This document shows, in pieces, positions 1 through 11,631 of a stretch of 64,000 nt of DNA. How positions within the stretch are numbered: the first letter of the stretch is position 1; each line of letters starts with the position of its first letter. This DNA comes from Scalesia atractyloides (lineage: Eukaryota; Streptophyta; Magnoliopsida; Asterales; Asteraceae), in the NCBI GenBank assembly GCA_947069175.1, contig CAMTDV010000009.1:10053663-10117662 (forward strand), read 5' to 3'. A program made the translations under genes and the position numbers. The notes under the pieces were generated by a model. That model was not told where the DNA came from. It made no database searches and worked only from the letters and a program-made list of their open reading frames with translations.

Positions 1-1200
1 AATTTCCCGATGCTGTCGGGCATATCTCTGTCTCGGCCCCCTCGGACCGGCCTGTTCTTCTTCCTCTTCCACATCATGCATTTCCTCTTCTTGTACAGCC
101 CCTTGGGCTGTGGTGGGATCCGTAAACCTGAATTGGCGACCCTGATCATCTTTCACCATATATTGGTGACCATAAACCTCGACGCTAATCTTCCAATGCC
201 GCCTGATTGAAGCGTAACAAACTTGATCAATTGTCTTGGTTACCCATAACGAGTCGGCGGGCGAAGCGTTTTGCAGTAGGATCATTGCGCTTATCAACCT
301 CACATACGGTATCATTTTTCTGGTGCATGATTCACGCGTGTCCCATGTGTTCATCATCACAATTTGGTGCCATGACAACTTTGGTGCACCAACCAGCAAT
401 GAATGTAACACCCTACAACCGGGCATCTTTACTTTCCCGCGGTCTCCAAACCGCACCATGATGTTTTCAAGAGATATACCTTGGAGGATCCGCCCCTCCA
501 ACGATAGATCATTTCTCGACTCACCTAACCCACCGGAACCTGGTAATACAGTGACTAACATACCGGCAGGATCAACAGGATTTATCTTTTTATCCAGAAA
601 TTGGTCAATGGTGTAGTAGTAATAAGCATCCGCACCCAATGAGTCAAAACGAGCAATACAATTCATGTGCTCGAATGACATGATCATCTGATTCTTCCCA
701 ATGTCACCAACCAATTGCCACGTGACCGGTGGTCCATCCCTGTTCAAAAACCGTAATGTTGACAACCACTCACAAACGGCTTCCAAATAAACCCTTGGTG
801 TGATGTCTTCACACCAATCCAGAACTCTCTCCCAGCCAAGCCTTTCAAACATTTGGACGATTCCTATAGCCCTGAACTCCTCCACGTTAACAGATCTTTC
901 CGGAACAGATCGTTCCGGGTCCGAAGTGGCGACGTTCCCGGAAACCATCTTCCATCTCCACATTTTTGCCTCCAGTTTTTTATTGTTATACCTCGACAAC
1001 GGCTTCTTCTTGTTGTCGTTCCACTGTGCTGTGCAGCTGTTTCTGAATTCATCCCAATCCGAATCCTGATGTTCTAACTGACCATCATCCTCTTCAACAT
1101 TACTTAATTGTTCCCATTTCTTTTGGACATATCTTGAGCCCGAACCGGCTTGTGAATATGACCCTTCACCGGATGTCTTACTTCTTTTTCGGGAAAACAT
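1..1200 (-). CDS. Long open frame of Athila-type accessory protein, 3' end off window
   Basis: From an ATG at 1200-1198 the minus strand stays open for 400 codons to the window edge with no stop, in contrast to the broken gag and pol of the same element. The N-terminus is basic and serine-rich (MFSRKRSKTSGEG), the middle is tryptophan-rich, and the end of the visible part is strongly acidic (runs of Glu). Position downstream of integrase is where Athila elements carry an additional ORF, and the style resembles the plant ATHILA ORF-1 / putative plant transposon protein family. That family match is from memory and not tested. No catalytic motif is seen. It could instead belong to a separate, adjoining element. 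Confidence 0.6.
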   Translation of the reverse strand, partial: MFSRKRSKTSGEGSYSQAGSGSRYVQKKWEQLSNVEEDDGQLEHQDSDWDEFRNSCTAQWNDNKKKPLSRYNNKKLEAKMWRWKMVSGNVATSDPERSVPERSVNVEEFRAIGIVQMFERLGWERVLDWCEDITPRVYLEAVCEWLSTLRFLNRDGPPVTWQLVGDIGKNQMIMSFEHMNCIARFDSLGADAYYYYTIDQFLDKKINPVDPAGMLVTVLPGSGGLGESRNDLSLEGRILQGISLENIMVRFGDRGKVKMPGCRVLHSLLVGAPKLSWHQIVMMNTWDTRESCTRKMIPYVRLISAMILLQNASPADSLWVTKTIDQVCYASIRRHWKISVEVYGHQYMVKDDQGRQFRFTDPTTAQGAVQEEEMHDVEEEEEQAGPRGPRQRYARQHREI

Positions 1201-2555
1201 GGCTACAATCAAACACAAGCACCCAATAAGTATACCCAAAACTTCAAACACTCCGACTTTTGAACATAAACAATGATGCTGATTGAACCTTTGCCTTAGA
1301 TATAAATTAGCTTGTTTAAACTTAAAAGTGGCAACTTTATAATCTAAAACTTAATATTCATCATGTTTATTCCCAAATCCATGGAAGTTCAACAAGATTC
1401 AACATCATGCTCATGTTCAAGCATACTAACAACATGTGTAATCACATCACAAAAGTTGTTGTAAGCTCAAATCACACTCAAATCATATATTCATGCCCAA
1501 ATATAAGCTATAACATCATAAATTGCAATAAACAACCTACTCTAAACCAAAAAGTTTAAAAATTTCGGAAGAAATTGACTAACCGTATGATAAACATGCT
1601 TAAATCTGAGAAAAAATCATACCTTTAATGTTGTTTAGGCAAGAAGAACTAAAGAAAGAAGAAAATCTTGAAGCTTGATGAACTTCTTCAAAAACCCGAA
1701 ATTTCACGCCCAGAAATCTTGCAAACTATCAAGGATTACTGAAAACAAAGTTGGGGGTTTTGTTCCTCTCGGAAAAATACACAAAATAGGCTCAAGAATT
1801 GCTAGATTTGGTGAAGATTTTGAAGAAGTTATAAAGGGTTGAAGCTTTAGGGTTCTTGAGAAGAGAATGAGGAAGATGAAGAAATTTGGAGAGAGATGGC
1901 AGGGATTTTGTGGTAGTTTGAGATAAGGAATCAGATATGGGGTCACATGGGTCGAATTTGTGGTTAAAACAACGTTCGGGTCGAGTTTGGTTGGCTAAAA
2001 TCGGGTTTCGGGTCAAAAATATGCGTCAAACAAGAATCAGCGTCGGCTGACAAACCAAGCACCGTCGCCGACGGTACCCCAAAAGTGGGGTTTCTCACTT
2101 TTTTTTACCCGACGCACTATCCTGCTGTCTACGACACTTTTCACCCGACTGCCAACTTTTAACACCCCGTCGGCGACTGCCTAATGCCCCGTCGCCGATG
2201 GCACCCCTAAACCACTTTTTTTTGAAACTATGGGCAAAAACATGAACTTTTTACAAAAAGGAGCCTAGCTTAATTTAATCCCTAAAAATTAAAAAAAAAT
2301 CTTTTTGTGTGCCATTTTCGGTTTTAATCTTCACTAACAACCTATCATTAACGATCCTACCCCCCCCCCCCCCCAAAGTCCTGTATTGTCCCCAATACAC
2401 GTAAAAGAGTTCAAAAACATACCTCATGTCGTCAAGACTCATTCATGACCCTCCGAACTACACACATAGATCGAAACAATAAGCATAATTATTCTAAAGC
2501 AATGCATCCAAACAATTAAAAATAGTATATACTCTACAAAACGTGTTACCGGTTT
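1201..2555. other. Non-coding spacer between integrase and accessory ORF
   Basis: No convincing coding frame. It holds a run of 15 C at 2360-2374 and a small cluster of GC palindromes of the form CCGTCGCCGACGG (2061-2075, with variants near 2167-2179 and 2189-2201). The cluster recalls, but differs in sequence from, the palindrome arrays in two LTRs elsewhere in the window. It could act as the 5' leader of the accessory ORF. Confidence 0.5.
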
Positions 2556-3450
2556 TCAAATGACCTCGTAATGTGGTACGCCCACCACGAAGCTTACCAC
2601 TTCCGTGTTCTTCTCACCCTTATCATCATTACCATCAAGAAATGGTTTTAGACGATGATTGTTAACCGTTTGCCTTGACCCATCCTTCAGGTCCTCAATG
2701 GTAACATCACCCAATTTTCCAACCCGTTTGATCATGTATGGGCCCATCCATTTACTCTTTAGCTTCCCGGGAAAGAATTTAAGCCTTGAGTTGTAAAGCC
2801 AAACCTTTTGCCCTACCACAAACTCCTTTGGCTTCAACTTTGCGTCGTGTGCTCGCTTCATTCCATCCTTGTATTTCGAGGCACACTCATACGCCTCCTC
2901 CCGAAGCTCTTCCAACTCGCATAGCTTTAACTTTCGCTCCTTAACTGCATCATCATATTTCATGTTAACCTCTTTAATAGCCCAAAAAGCACGATGCACA
3001 AGCTCGACCGGCAAGTGACAATTTTTACCGTAAACCAAACGGTAAGGTGTGGTACCAATCGGTGTTTTATGTGCCGTTCGATAGGCCCATAAAGCATCGT
3101 TCAACTTTGTCGACTAGTCCTTACGGTCCGGTCGAACAGTCTTTTGCAAAATCTCTTTGATTTGCCTATTGGATACCTCTACCTGACCACTTGTTTGCGG
3201 ATGATAGGGGGTAGCAATTCGATGGTTGACACCATACCGTTTCAATAGTTTGCCAAAGTTAAAATTTTTGAAGTGAGACCCTCCATCACTAATGATTACT
3301 CGGGGAATCCCAAATCTAGAAATTATATTCGTTTGAACAAAATTGCAAACAACGGTATGGTCATTTGTCTTGGTAGCGATTGCTTCAACCCTTTTCGATA
3401 CATGAAATTAGGAAAGGGGCCTATAAAATCGATCCCCACACATCAAAAAT
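2556..3450 (-). pseudogene. Ty3/gypsy integrase, catalytic core and C-terminus, one nonsense codon
   Basis: The integrase would insert element cDNA into the host genome. The minus strand shows the three acidic sites of the DDE core: WGIDFIGPFP near 3440, ISDGGSHFKN near 3290, and GQVEVSNRQIK near 3165. Then come NDALWAYRTA and the C-terminal GKLKSKWMGPY region, ending at a stop at 2556. A TAG replaces an expected tryptophan codon near 3115 (RPDRKD-stop-STKLNDALW), so the frame is broken there. The zinc-binding N-terminus should lie above 3450, where the sequence becomes unreadable. The residue style matches Athila-type integrases. Confidence 0.85.
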
Positions 3451-6400
3451 TCTAGAAAAAAGGATCATTGCTGGGCATCTCACCCTTTGGAAAATACCCC
3501 TAATTTTTGAAAACTCAACGCAAATTTTAGCAAAAAGTAAATGCTCTTTAAGAAGTTCCCCAAAAACCCCACTTTACCTTTGCCTTTTTCTAAAAGGGGG
3601 CCCCCGCAAATAAATGCAAGTGCGTCAAAACACTCGGATCTCCTACCCGGGAAGCTCTTCGAACAACTTGATCTGGACAATTTTGAACAATTTCCGTTCC
3701 TCCAACTATAGTATTTGATTTGCATATAAGTGAAAACCTTCTCCTCCGACCCAATGACCCGGTAAGTCCATGTAACCAATAATTCACAATTTTACAACCA
3801 ATAAAATAGTGATTTTCAAAATAGCATCGGGAATGATCATCAATCTCTACACGTGAAGAACCCTTTCCCCCCCTTAAAACGGGACAATGGTCCCCACCAA
3901 AAGTTTTCAAATACCCTCTTTCCCTATCTCTAGGTCAAACCTTGCAAAAGAAACCCAAAGGGTCAATCCGGGTTTGCATCCTTTTTTTTCCAAAGGTACC
4001 TTTTCAACTGTACAATTTAACAATTTTCCCCAAAAGGCCAAAATTTTTCAAAAAAATGCCCCCGAAGAGTCTTTTTTTGGGTTTTTTAAAAAAGGGGTCC
4101 GGGTCTTCTCTAAAATCCCTTTTTTCCCCTTTACCCAAAGGCCCCCAAACCCCAAAAAGCATCCACAATTTTTAAAAAAGAAAAGGGGGTTTTCTTTTGG
4201 GAAAACCACAATTTTCTTTAAAAATTTTAAGCTTTAAAGTTTTTTAAAAAAAAAACCCTTAAAACTTTTATAAACGAAAGACTAAACCCCCAAAAAACCC
4301 CTTAAAAAACCCCCCCCCACCTAAAAAAAAGACCTCCCCTTTCCCGTGGGGCTAAAAGTGAATGCCCCCCTCTTTTGGGCCTCCCCCTTTTTCCCCCAAA
4401 TCAAAAACCAAAACCCCCAAAACAAACCTTTCAACCTAAAAAAGGGGGCCTTTTTTCCCAAAAAACCAATTTTTAAAAAACCTCTTTTTTAAATTTTTTT
4501 TGGGGGCCCAAAATCCTCAAAAACCCAAAAATTTTGGCATCCCTAAAAAACAAGGATCCCCCACCAGTCCAAATTTCCAAAATCCCCTTAAAATGGCGGG
4601 GGTTAAAAACCCAAAGGTTTAAACAAATACCATGGGGCAATAAATTGGCGCTTGATTTTCCATGGATCTAGGTTTAAAAAATCCCCCGAAAAAAAAATAA
4701 AATTTTTCCCAATTTTTTACAATTTGGCCCTAAAGGGGAAAAAAGTCTTTGGAATTGGGAATTTCTCCCCTTTTAAAATTTCTGCCACCCACCGGCCGGT
4801 GGAAATTTACCCCCCCTCTTTACACTAAACCTGACTTTTTGGGGGTTTGCGTTGGGTACCACTTGGGATGAATTTGGGTAAAATAAACCCGTTCCCAGCC
4901 CCTTCCAACACCTCCCTTAGCCCCCAGTTTATTTAAGCTTTTCTTTCCCCTTTGAAAAGGTAATCTTCGGGAGTTTTGGCTCACCCTTAGGGGGATTTCA
5001 ATCCCTTTGGCCCCCCAAAACCTTAAAGGGGCCAAGCTCCATAACTTTTTTTTCTTCTTTTCCCGGAAATTTCCCTTTATATGGGCTTTTTCCTTCCCCC
5101 ATAAAAATTTCAACTTCAACACCTTTTTTGCCCCAATCCAAAATACTTTTTATTTTTCCTCTTTTTGGGGAAATTTCCCCTTGAGTACAAAACTTTTCTT
5201 TTGCCCCCATACCCCCCCTTTCAAATCCTCAACCGGAGTTTTCCGCAAACCGCAAACAAAAAATTCCCTTTTTTTTTTCCTTTCGCAAAAATTTTTTCAA
5301 AGAGGGATCACCCCTGGGGGCCTAAGCAGTCCAAAAGGGGGGTTAACCCGAAAAAAGTTAACCCCAAGAGTTCCAAAAAACCCACCTAAAACCCTTTTTT
5401 TAATTTATTTTGGGGGGATTTGCCAAAAGGCCAGAGGCCTTTTTTTTCGGCCCAAAAACTAACAAGTGAAAGGTTTTTCCCGGGGTTAAAAGTTCGTTTT
5501 TAAACTCGGTTCCCCCATGGGGAATCCTAAAAAAGGGGGAGTGCTAAATGGACCAAATCAAGTCCCCACCCGGGGTTTCTCCACTCGCCCCAAAATCCAA
5601 AAGTGGCCGGCATTTTAAATTTCCCCAAATTGAAAAATTAAAAAGGGGGGATCGGAGCTTGGGGGGGAAATAAACCCAAAAAATGACTAACTTTTTGCAA
5701 ATCAATTTTGGGAAACTTGTTAAGTTTCCCTTTTGGGAAATTTTTTTTGGGCCGATAAAGGGCACTGTTGAGGGACTAAAGGGGGTGTTTTACACTTGTT
5801 TAAAACCCCCTTTTTCTTTTGGGCCCCGTTTTAACCACCTTTTGGGGTCCCAAAAAATTGGATAAGGGGGGTATTTCCTTCCCACCCTTTCCCCTTGTTT
5901 GGGGTGGCGGGCCAACGGGGGTATTTTTCTTTTTCAGAAAATTTTTTTTTTTTAACCCTTTGACCCCCCATTTCCCCTTTCCCAAATCTTCCCCCCCTTT
6001 CCCTGTGGGGTGTCTCGACACCCTTTTTATACTTGACCACCAAAAGTTTTATTTTTTCCCAAAATTTCTTGATTTTAAAATGAGCTTGGGTTTTCAGGAA
6101 TCAAATTGAATTTTTTTCCCCACCCTGTTAAAGAACCCTTTTTATTTTACTTGGGTTTCCCAAATCATGAATTTCCCCTCATATTCACCTTTTTTTTCCT
6201 TAGTACTGCATTTTTTTAAATTTAAAAAGGGTCAACTTGCCCAAAAATCCCCCCCTTGAGAGTTTTACCCCCCCCTTTAAAAATTTGGGGAAACCCCCCT
6301 TGATTAAATTTTGGGGGTTTTATACGTTATTATATGGTTGTGTTTTTGAAGCCCCCCATGATTACCCCCTTTTTTTTATGTACCCTTGGACCGCATAAAG

Positions 6401-9400
6401 GGGGTTTATTTATTTTGCCCCGGGGAAACGGGGGTTTAAACCCGGGGGGTTAATGTTGATTAACATTTGCCGATACCAAAACTTGAACCCTTTGGGTTTT
6501 TTTCCCATTTTAATTCCATTTCATACGAGTTCCCCCCCCCCCCCCAACCCGGAATTGAAACCCCTTTCTTCCTTTTTTTCAAAGGGGCCCAAATTCCAAG
6601 GAAAATGGGTTTCCCCCGAAGGGGCAAAGGGGGGGAGATAAAATGACTTCTTTCCGGCCAATTTTAAATTTTGATCCTTTTCCCTTTTCCCCGGAAAACC
6701 CCCTGACCGATTCCAAAAGTCCCGCTAGGACTCCAGTGTTCCAAAACTTCCCCTTGTTCACGATTTTTTCCCTTTTTTTTTGGGAGGGGTTTTCGGGAAA
6801 ATTTTTTTTTAAAAGCCTAAAGCGGCCCGGGAAAGGGAACGCTCGAACTCACACCCTCATCCCGTCTTCCCCCTTTGGGAAAATATCAAGGAAGCGGCAT
6901 CTTCCCGTGGATTCTATTGGGTGGGGAATTTTAAAAACCCTTTTTAGTTTTTTTTTTGGAGAAGGGGAAAAAATAAGGTTTTCTCTTGGGTAAATGACCA
7001 CCCCAAAAAGGCCTTTGCCCCCAAAACCCTTTAAAATTGTTAGGTTCAAAATTGAAACCTCCTTAAAATAGGAAGAGTTGAGCGGGTTTGAACAAAGCCC
7101 CCCTTGGGTGTCAATTGGGAACATTTCCTTCCGGCAATGGGGGAATTTGGGGGGTTCTTATTTTGTTCATTAAAATTATCCCGGTGGCGTTATCTCTTGG
7201 TCCCCCTTTTTGTCCCCCCCCCTTTTTCAATCTCGATAACCCCCTTGGGTTTACCAAGGGGGGGGGGGATTGTGGGATGGGGAAAAAATTTGGGCCCCTT
7301 TTGGTTGTTGAATTGTTTTAAAGGGGGTTTTATTTTGTTAGTAGTTTGGGTTTTTTTATAAAGTACTAAATTGGTCAAACCCATTTAATATAAATTTTTT
7401 ATTGAAAAAATTTGTTTTAAAAAAAATTACCCCCGTGGAAGATTAAAGTTTTTTAGTTTTAATTTTTTAAAAAATTGTGATTTTTGAAGCTCAAATGTTC
7501 GGGGATTTTATAATGGGTTTTTTAAAATTTTTTGGGGGAAAAAAATAAAAGATTTTAAATTGATTTATTCGGGGATGGTTAAAGCCCCGGTTGGTTAGGG
7601 GTTTTTGGGGGGGAAATTGGGGGGGAATGGGGGGTTTTTTGGGGGTTTTTGGGTTTTTAGGGGGATTAGGGGTTGGGGTTTTTGGGGTTTTGGTGGGGGG
7701 GTTTTGAAATGTGGGGTGGTTTTAGTTTTTAAACCCCCTTGGGGGGGTTTTTTTTGGTTGGGGTTTGGGATTTGGTAAAAAGGGTTTCATTTTGGGTTTA
7801 TTGAGGTTTTAAGGAGGGTTTTTGTGTGTTGGGTTTGGTGGTTAGAAAAGGGGTTATGTGGTAATTTGCAAAAACCCGTTTTGGTTGTTTAAAAGGGGTT
7901 TTTTGGGGTTGGATATGATATGTACCTGCCAGTAAAAAAAATTTGGGGGAAAATGGATATGGGAAAAGAAAACAGCCCTTAAAAAAAAAAAATTGGAAAA
8001 ATTTAAAATTTACAAGGGAAAATTTGAAGAGGTGTTCGGGGGAAAAAATATTTAAACCCGAATTATTTTATGGAAATTTGGGGTTAACAGGTGTAAAGGG
8101 AGTTGTGGTGTCGTATGGGCAAAGATTTTTTCGATTGCACCTTTTGAAAAATAAGAAATTGATTAGATTTGGGGTTTGAAAAAGGTTAATGAAGAAAGTT
8201 TTGAGAATTTGTTACAAAAATAAAAGATAAAAGAAAAGGGTTTAAAGTAAAAATGTTTAAAAAAAAGGTTTCCAGGTGGTTTCATTGGGTTTTTACCGTT
8301 TAGATTTTATTTTGGGAAAATGTTAAAATTTAGGTAAGACTTGGGGGTGTATGTTAAAAAAAAAAGACAAAAGGCCTTTAACCCGAAAATTTAAAATTAA
8401 ATAGAAAAGGATAAATGACTAAAATTTTAAAGGCTTTTATCTATAAAATTTTAAAAAGAAAAAATGAAAAAAATTTATTGTTAAATAAAAGATTTGTAAA
8501 ATAAAAATAAAAGTTAAAAGATAAAAAAAAACCGGGGTAAAAGGAATTAGGTATGGTGAATGGAAAAAGAAATGGTGATGAAAGTTGTTTAATTTTGGGT
8601 TTGGGGGGTTAAATGATGATAGGGGGGGGTGTTTTTTTTTTTTTTTTTTTTCTGGGTTAGGTTTTTTTTTGGGGTTTTATTTTTTTTTTAATTTTTTCTT
8701 TTTCCCAAATTTTTTTTTTACCTGTCCCCAAAATTCCCCTTTTTTTTCCCTCCCCCCCCCTTTTGGGGTTTTTTTTTTTCCCTTGGCTTTCCAAAATAAA
8801 CCCCCAAAATTTTTTTCCCTCCCCCTTTTTTTTTTTTTCCTTTCCCTTTTTTTTCCCCCTTTTTCTTTCCCTTTTTTTTTGGGGTTTATTTTTTTTCCTT
8901 TTTTGGGTTTTTTTTTTTTTTTCCTCCCCCTTTTTTTTTTTCTTTTTTTCCCCTTTTGTCTGGGGCCCTGGTTTTGGGCAAATTTTTTCTTTCCTGGGGG
9001 TTTTTTAAAGCCCCCTATTTTTCCCCTTTTTTTTTGGAAATTTTTGTCTTTTTCCTCCCTTGTTCCCCTTTTTTTCCTGTTTTCCCCCCTTTTTTTGGTT
9101 TTCCCCCTTTTTTAAAATTTTTTGCCCCCCCCTTTTAAGTTGTGCATTTTTTGTTTTCCCCCTTTTCCCTTTTGATTCCCCTTGGGTTTTTTTTTTAAAA
9201 ATTTCCCCTCTTAACTTTTTTTTTAAATTTTCGTTGGTTTTTTCCCAAAAAAGAATAAGGGTTACGGTTTTAAAAAAAACCCTTCTGCCCCAAAAATAAA
9301 AAAACCCCTCGGGGTCCTTTTTCGGATTTTGGCGGTGAAATTTGCTTTTCCCCGGGGTCACTACCTTACCCCTTTGGGGGTCACTTTTGGCCCCTTTTTG

Positions 9401-9780
9401 AAAACCCTTTTCTTCCATTATCCCCTTTGGGCCCCCCCCTGGCCCGTACATGGGGAAAAAATTTCCCCCGTCTTTTATGAAAGGGTGCTTTCCCTCCTAC
9501 CCTAAAAAAAATAAGGGGTTTCCCCAAAAATAAAAACATGCAAAGAACCCTTTTTTTATTTTCCCCCCCTTGGAGCCCTACAAAAAATTTTCCAAATCCC
9601 AAAACCGGGGGTCATACTCCCTCCTCAAAAAAATCGGGGGAAAAGTCCTTTGAGGGGACGGATTTTTCCTCTCGGGAAAATTAATCCAAATTCGGTGAAA
9701 TTTTCATCCCCTTTTTTCATTTTTTTAAATCCACAAAAAGCCACGGTTTAACCTCGGTTTTCTTGTTTTAAAAAGTCGGG
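3451..9780. other. Homopolymer-stretched, unreadable block (probable assembly error)
   Basis: About 6.3 kb made mostly of runs of 3-12 identical bases, with almost every short word stretched into runs. Composition drifts from C/A-rich (3900-6000) to G/T-rich (7250-7900) to nearly pure T/C (8620-9250). It sits inside pol exactly where the reverse transcriptase end, RNase H and integrase zinc finger belong, yet it is several kilobases longer than those parts would need. Clean pol resumes within tens of bases on both sides. All open frames here are low-complexity Phe/Pro/Lys/Gly strings and are not genes. The simplest reading is low-quality consensus, possibly over a nested insertion. Confidence 0.8.
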
Positions 9781-9781
9781 T

Positions 9782-10699
9782 TTATGTGTGTACGGTCTTT
9801 TTAAAAGGGGTACGGCGATTTTGAAAAAAGTCCTTTATGAATCGCCGGTAAAAACCTGCATGACCTAGAAAACTCCTAATAGATTTCACTGATGTGGGAG
9901 GCGGAAACTTAGAAATAGTCTCAACCTTGGCTCGATCAACCTCGAGCCCCGCCTGTGAAATCTTGTGCCCAAGAACAATGCCCTCCTTCACCATGAAGTG
10001 ACATTTCTCCCAGTTCAACACCAAGTTGGCTTCTTCACACCTAGCCAACATCCTCTTTAGATTCTCGAGACACTGATCGAAAGAACTCCCAAATACAGAA
10101 AAATCATCCATGAAAACCTCCATGGAGTCCTCGATCATGTCGTGAAAAATGGCCACCATACATCTCTGAAATGTGGCTGGGGCATTACACAGTCCAAAGG
10201 GCATCCGCCGATAGGCAAATGTGCCGTAGGGACATGTGAATGTCGTCTTCTCCTGATCCTAGGAGAGATGGGAATCTGAAAATAACCGAGAAACCATCAA
10301 GGAAGCAGTAAACATCCTCCCTGAAAGCCTCTCTAACATCTGATCAATGAAAGGAAGAGGAAAATGATCTTTCCTTGTGGCATCATTGAGTTTGCGATAA
10401 TCAATGCAAACTCTCCACCCGGTGACAGTACGAGTGGGAATCAACTCATTCTTCTCATTAGTCACCACTGTCATCCCTCCTTTCTTTGGAACCACCTGCA
10501 CAGGACTAACCCAAGGCGAATCAGAAATCGGGTATATCAGACCTGCATCAAGCAATTTGATGACCTCTTTCTTCACAACATCCTGCATGTTCGGATTTAA
10601 ACGCCTCTGATGCTGCACTACGGGTTTGAAGTCCTCCTCCATCAAGACTTGTGGGTACAAAAAGATGGATTGATCCCTTTTATATCCATGATCTTCCAA
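9782..10699 (-). pseudogene. Ty3/gypsy reverse transcriptase, frameshifted
   Basis: RNA-dependent DNA polymerase domain of the Athila pol. From the N-terminal side: YPQVLMEEDFKPV, then GLIYPISDSPWVSPVQVVPKKGG, WRVCIDYRKLN and DHFPLPFIDQMLERL (10699-10330). After a frameshift zone at 10205-10330 come MPFGLCNAPATFQRC and the active-site motif FMDDFSVFG (YxDD equivalent), ending with SFLGHAGFYRRFIKDF near 9830. The frameshift zone needs at least two single-base indels to read through. The RNase H part that should follow is lost in the corrupted block. Confidence 0.88.
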
Positions 10700-11631
10700 G
10701 CTATCGCCTTTTTATGCTGCTTCAAAACCTCAAGCAATCTACCCTTCTCTTCTTCTGACAACCTAGCTAAGATGATGACGGGTAGGTGAGTCCACCCTTA
10801 AGAAAGCATACTCCAAGTGATCTGGAAGTTCCTTAAGCTCAAGTGAGGGCGGATCCTCAACCGAAGGGCGTGCTTTAGCCTCAGCAACGCGATCCACCAC
10901 TTCAAAACCTCAGTACGTGGGGGAGCCACATGACCTATCAAACAGGTCATCTCTTCAGCAGACTGGACCATAGCAGGCGAACCAAAAGTCTCTCCTCCAA
11001 TAAGCTGTGTGTCCACAACTTCCTCCTCAAACGTGCTATGAAGATGATCACTCACATATGTGTCAATAGTCTCGATAAAGTAGAGTGTATCATCATGACT
11101 CTTTGGATGCTGCATGGATTTCCCTATATCAAAGGTCACTTTTCATCGTCTACCCTAAGAGTAAGTTGCCGGTGCAGACATCGATCAACGCTCGAGCAGT
11201 GGCAAGGAATGGCCTACCAAGATGAGAGGAACAATTTTGTCCTCATCCATGTCCAGGATCACAAAATCAACAGGAAAGACAAACTTGTCGATCTTCACTA
11301 GCATATTCTCAACTATACCTCGAGGGTACTTCACTGAACGATCGGCTAGCTGAATGCTCATACGAGTGGGTTTTGGCTCTCCCAAGTCTAGCTTAGCAAA
11401 AACCGCATAAGGCATGAGGTTTATGCTGGCTCCAAGATCAGCTAGTGCATTGCTGACCGACAAACTACCAATCAAGCATGGGATAGTAAAACTCCCGGGA
11501 TCACTCATTTTCTGTTGTATCTTGTTCTGAAGAACTGCTGAACACTCCTCGTTCAAGGTCACATGCGAAAGCTCCTCAAGTTTCTTTTTGTTAGATAGAA
11601 TAACTTTCAGAAACTTGGCGTACTTAGGCAT
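10700..11631 (-). pseudogene. Ty3/gypsy aspartic protease and linker
   Basis: The retropepsin would cut the Gag-Pol polyprotein. An open stretch at 11631-11185 (minus) contains SVSNALADLGASINLMPYA, whose DLGAS is the active-site triplet in the DLGA form I associate with Athila elements, followed by the flap-side IQLADRSVKYPRGIVE and a VILVGHS-like end. The linker to reverse transcriptase (about 11140-10800) is acidic, is in another frame, and runs into the RT region. Single-base indels again separate the frames. Confidence 0.82.

Noticed and set aside
1201..2555. 3' LTR of the Athila element
   Set aside because: It shows no match to the 5' LTR at 13544-15366 and lacks paired TG/CA ends; treated as internal spacer.
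3887..7384. Numerous open frames of 60-150 codons on both strands
   Set aside because: All lie in homopolymer-stretched sequence and overlap each other in several frames; none shows a domain.
8585..9138. Long Phe/Pro-rich open frames, up to 176 codons
   Set aside because: They are products of poly-T/poly-C runs in the corrupted block and have no protein-like composition.
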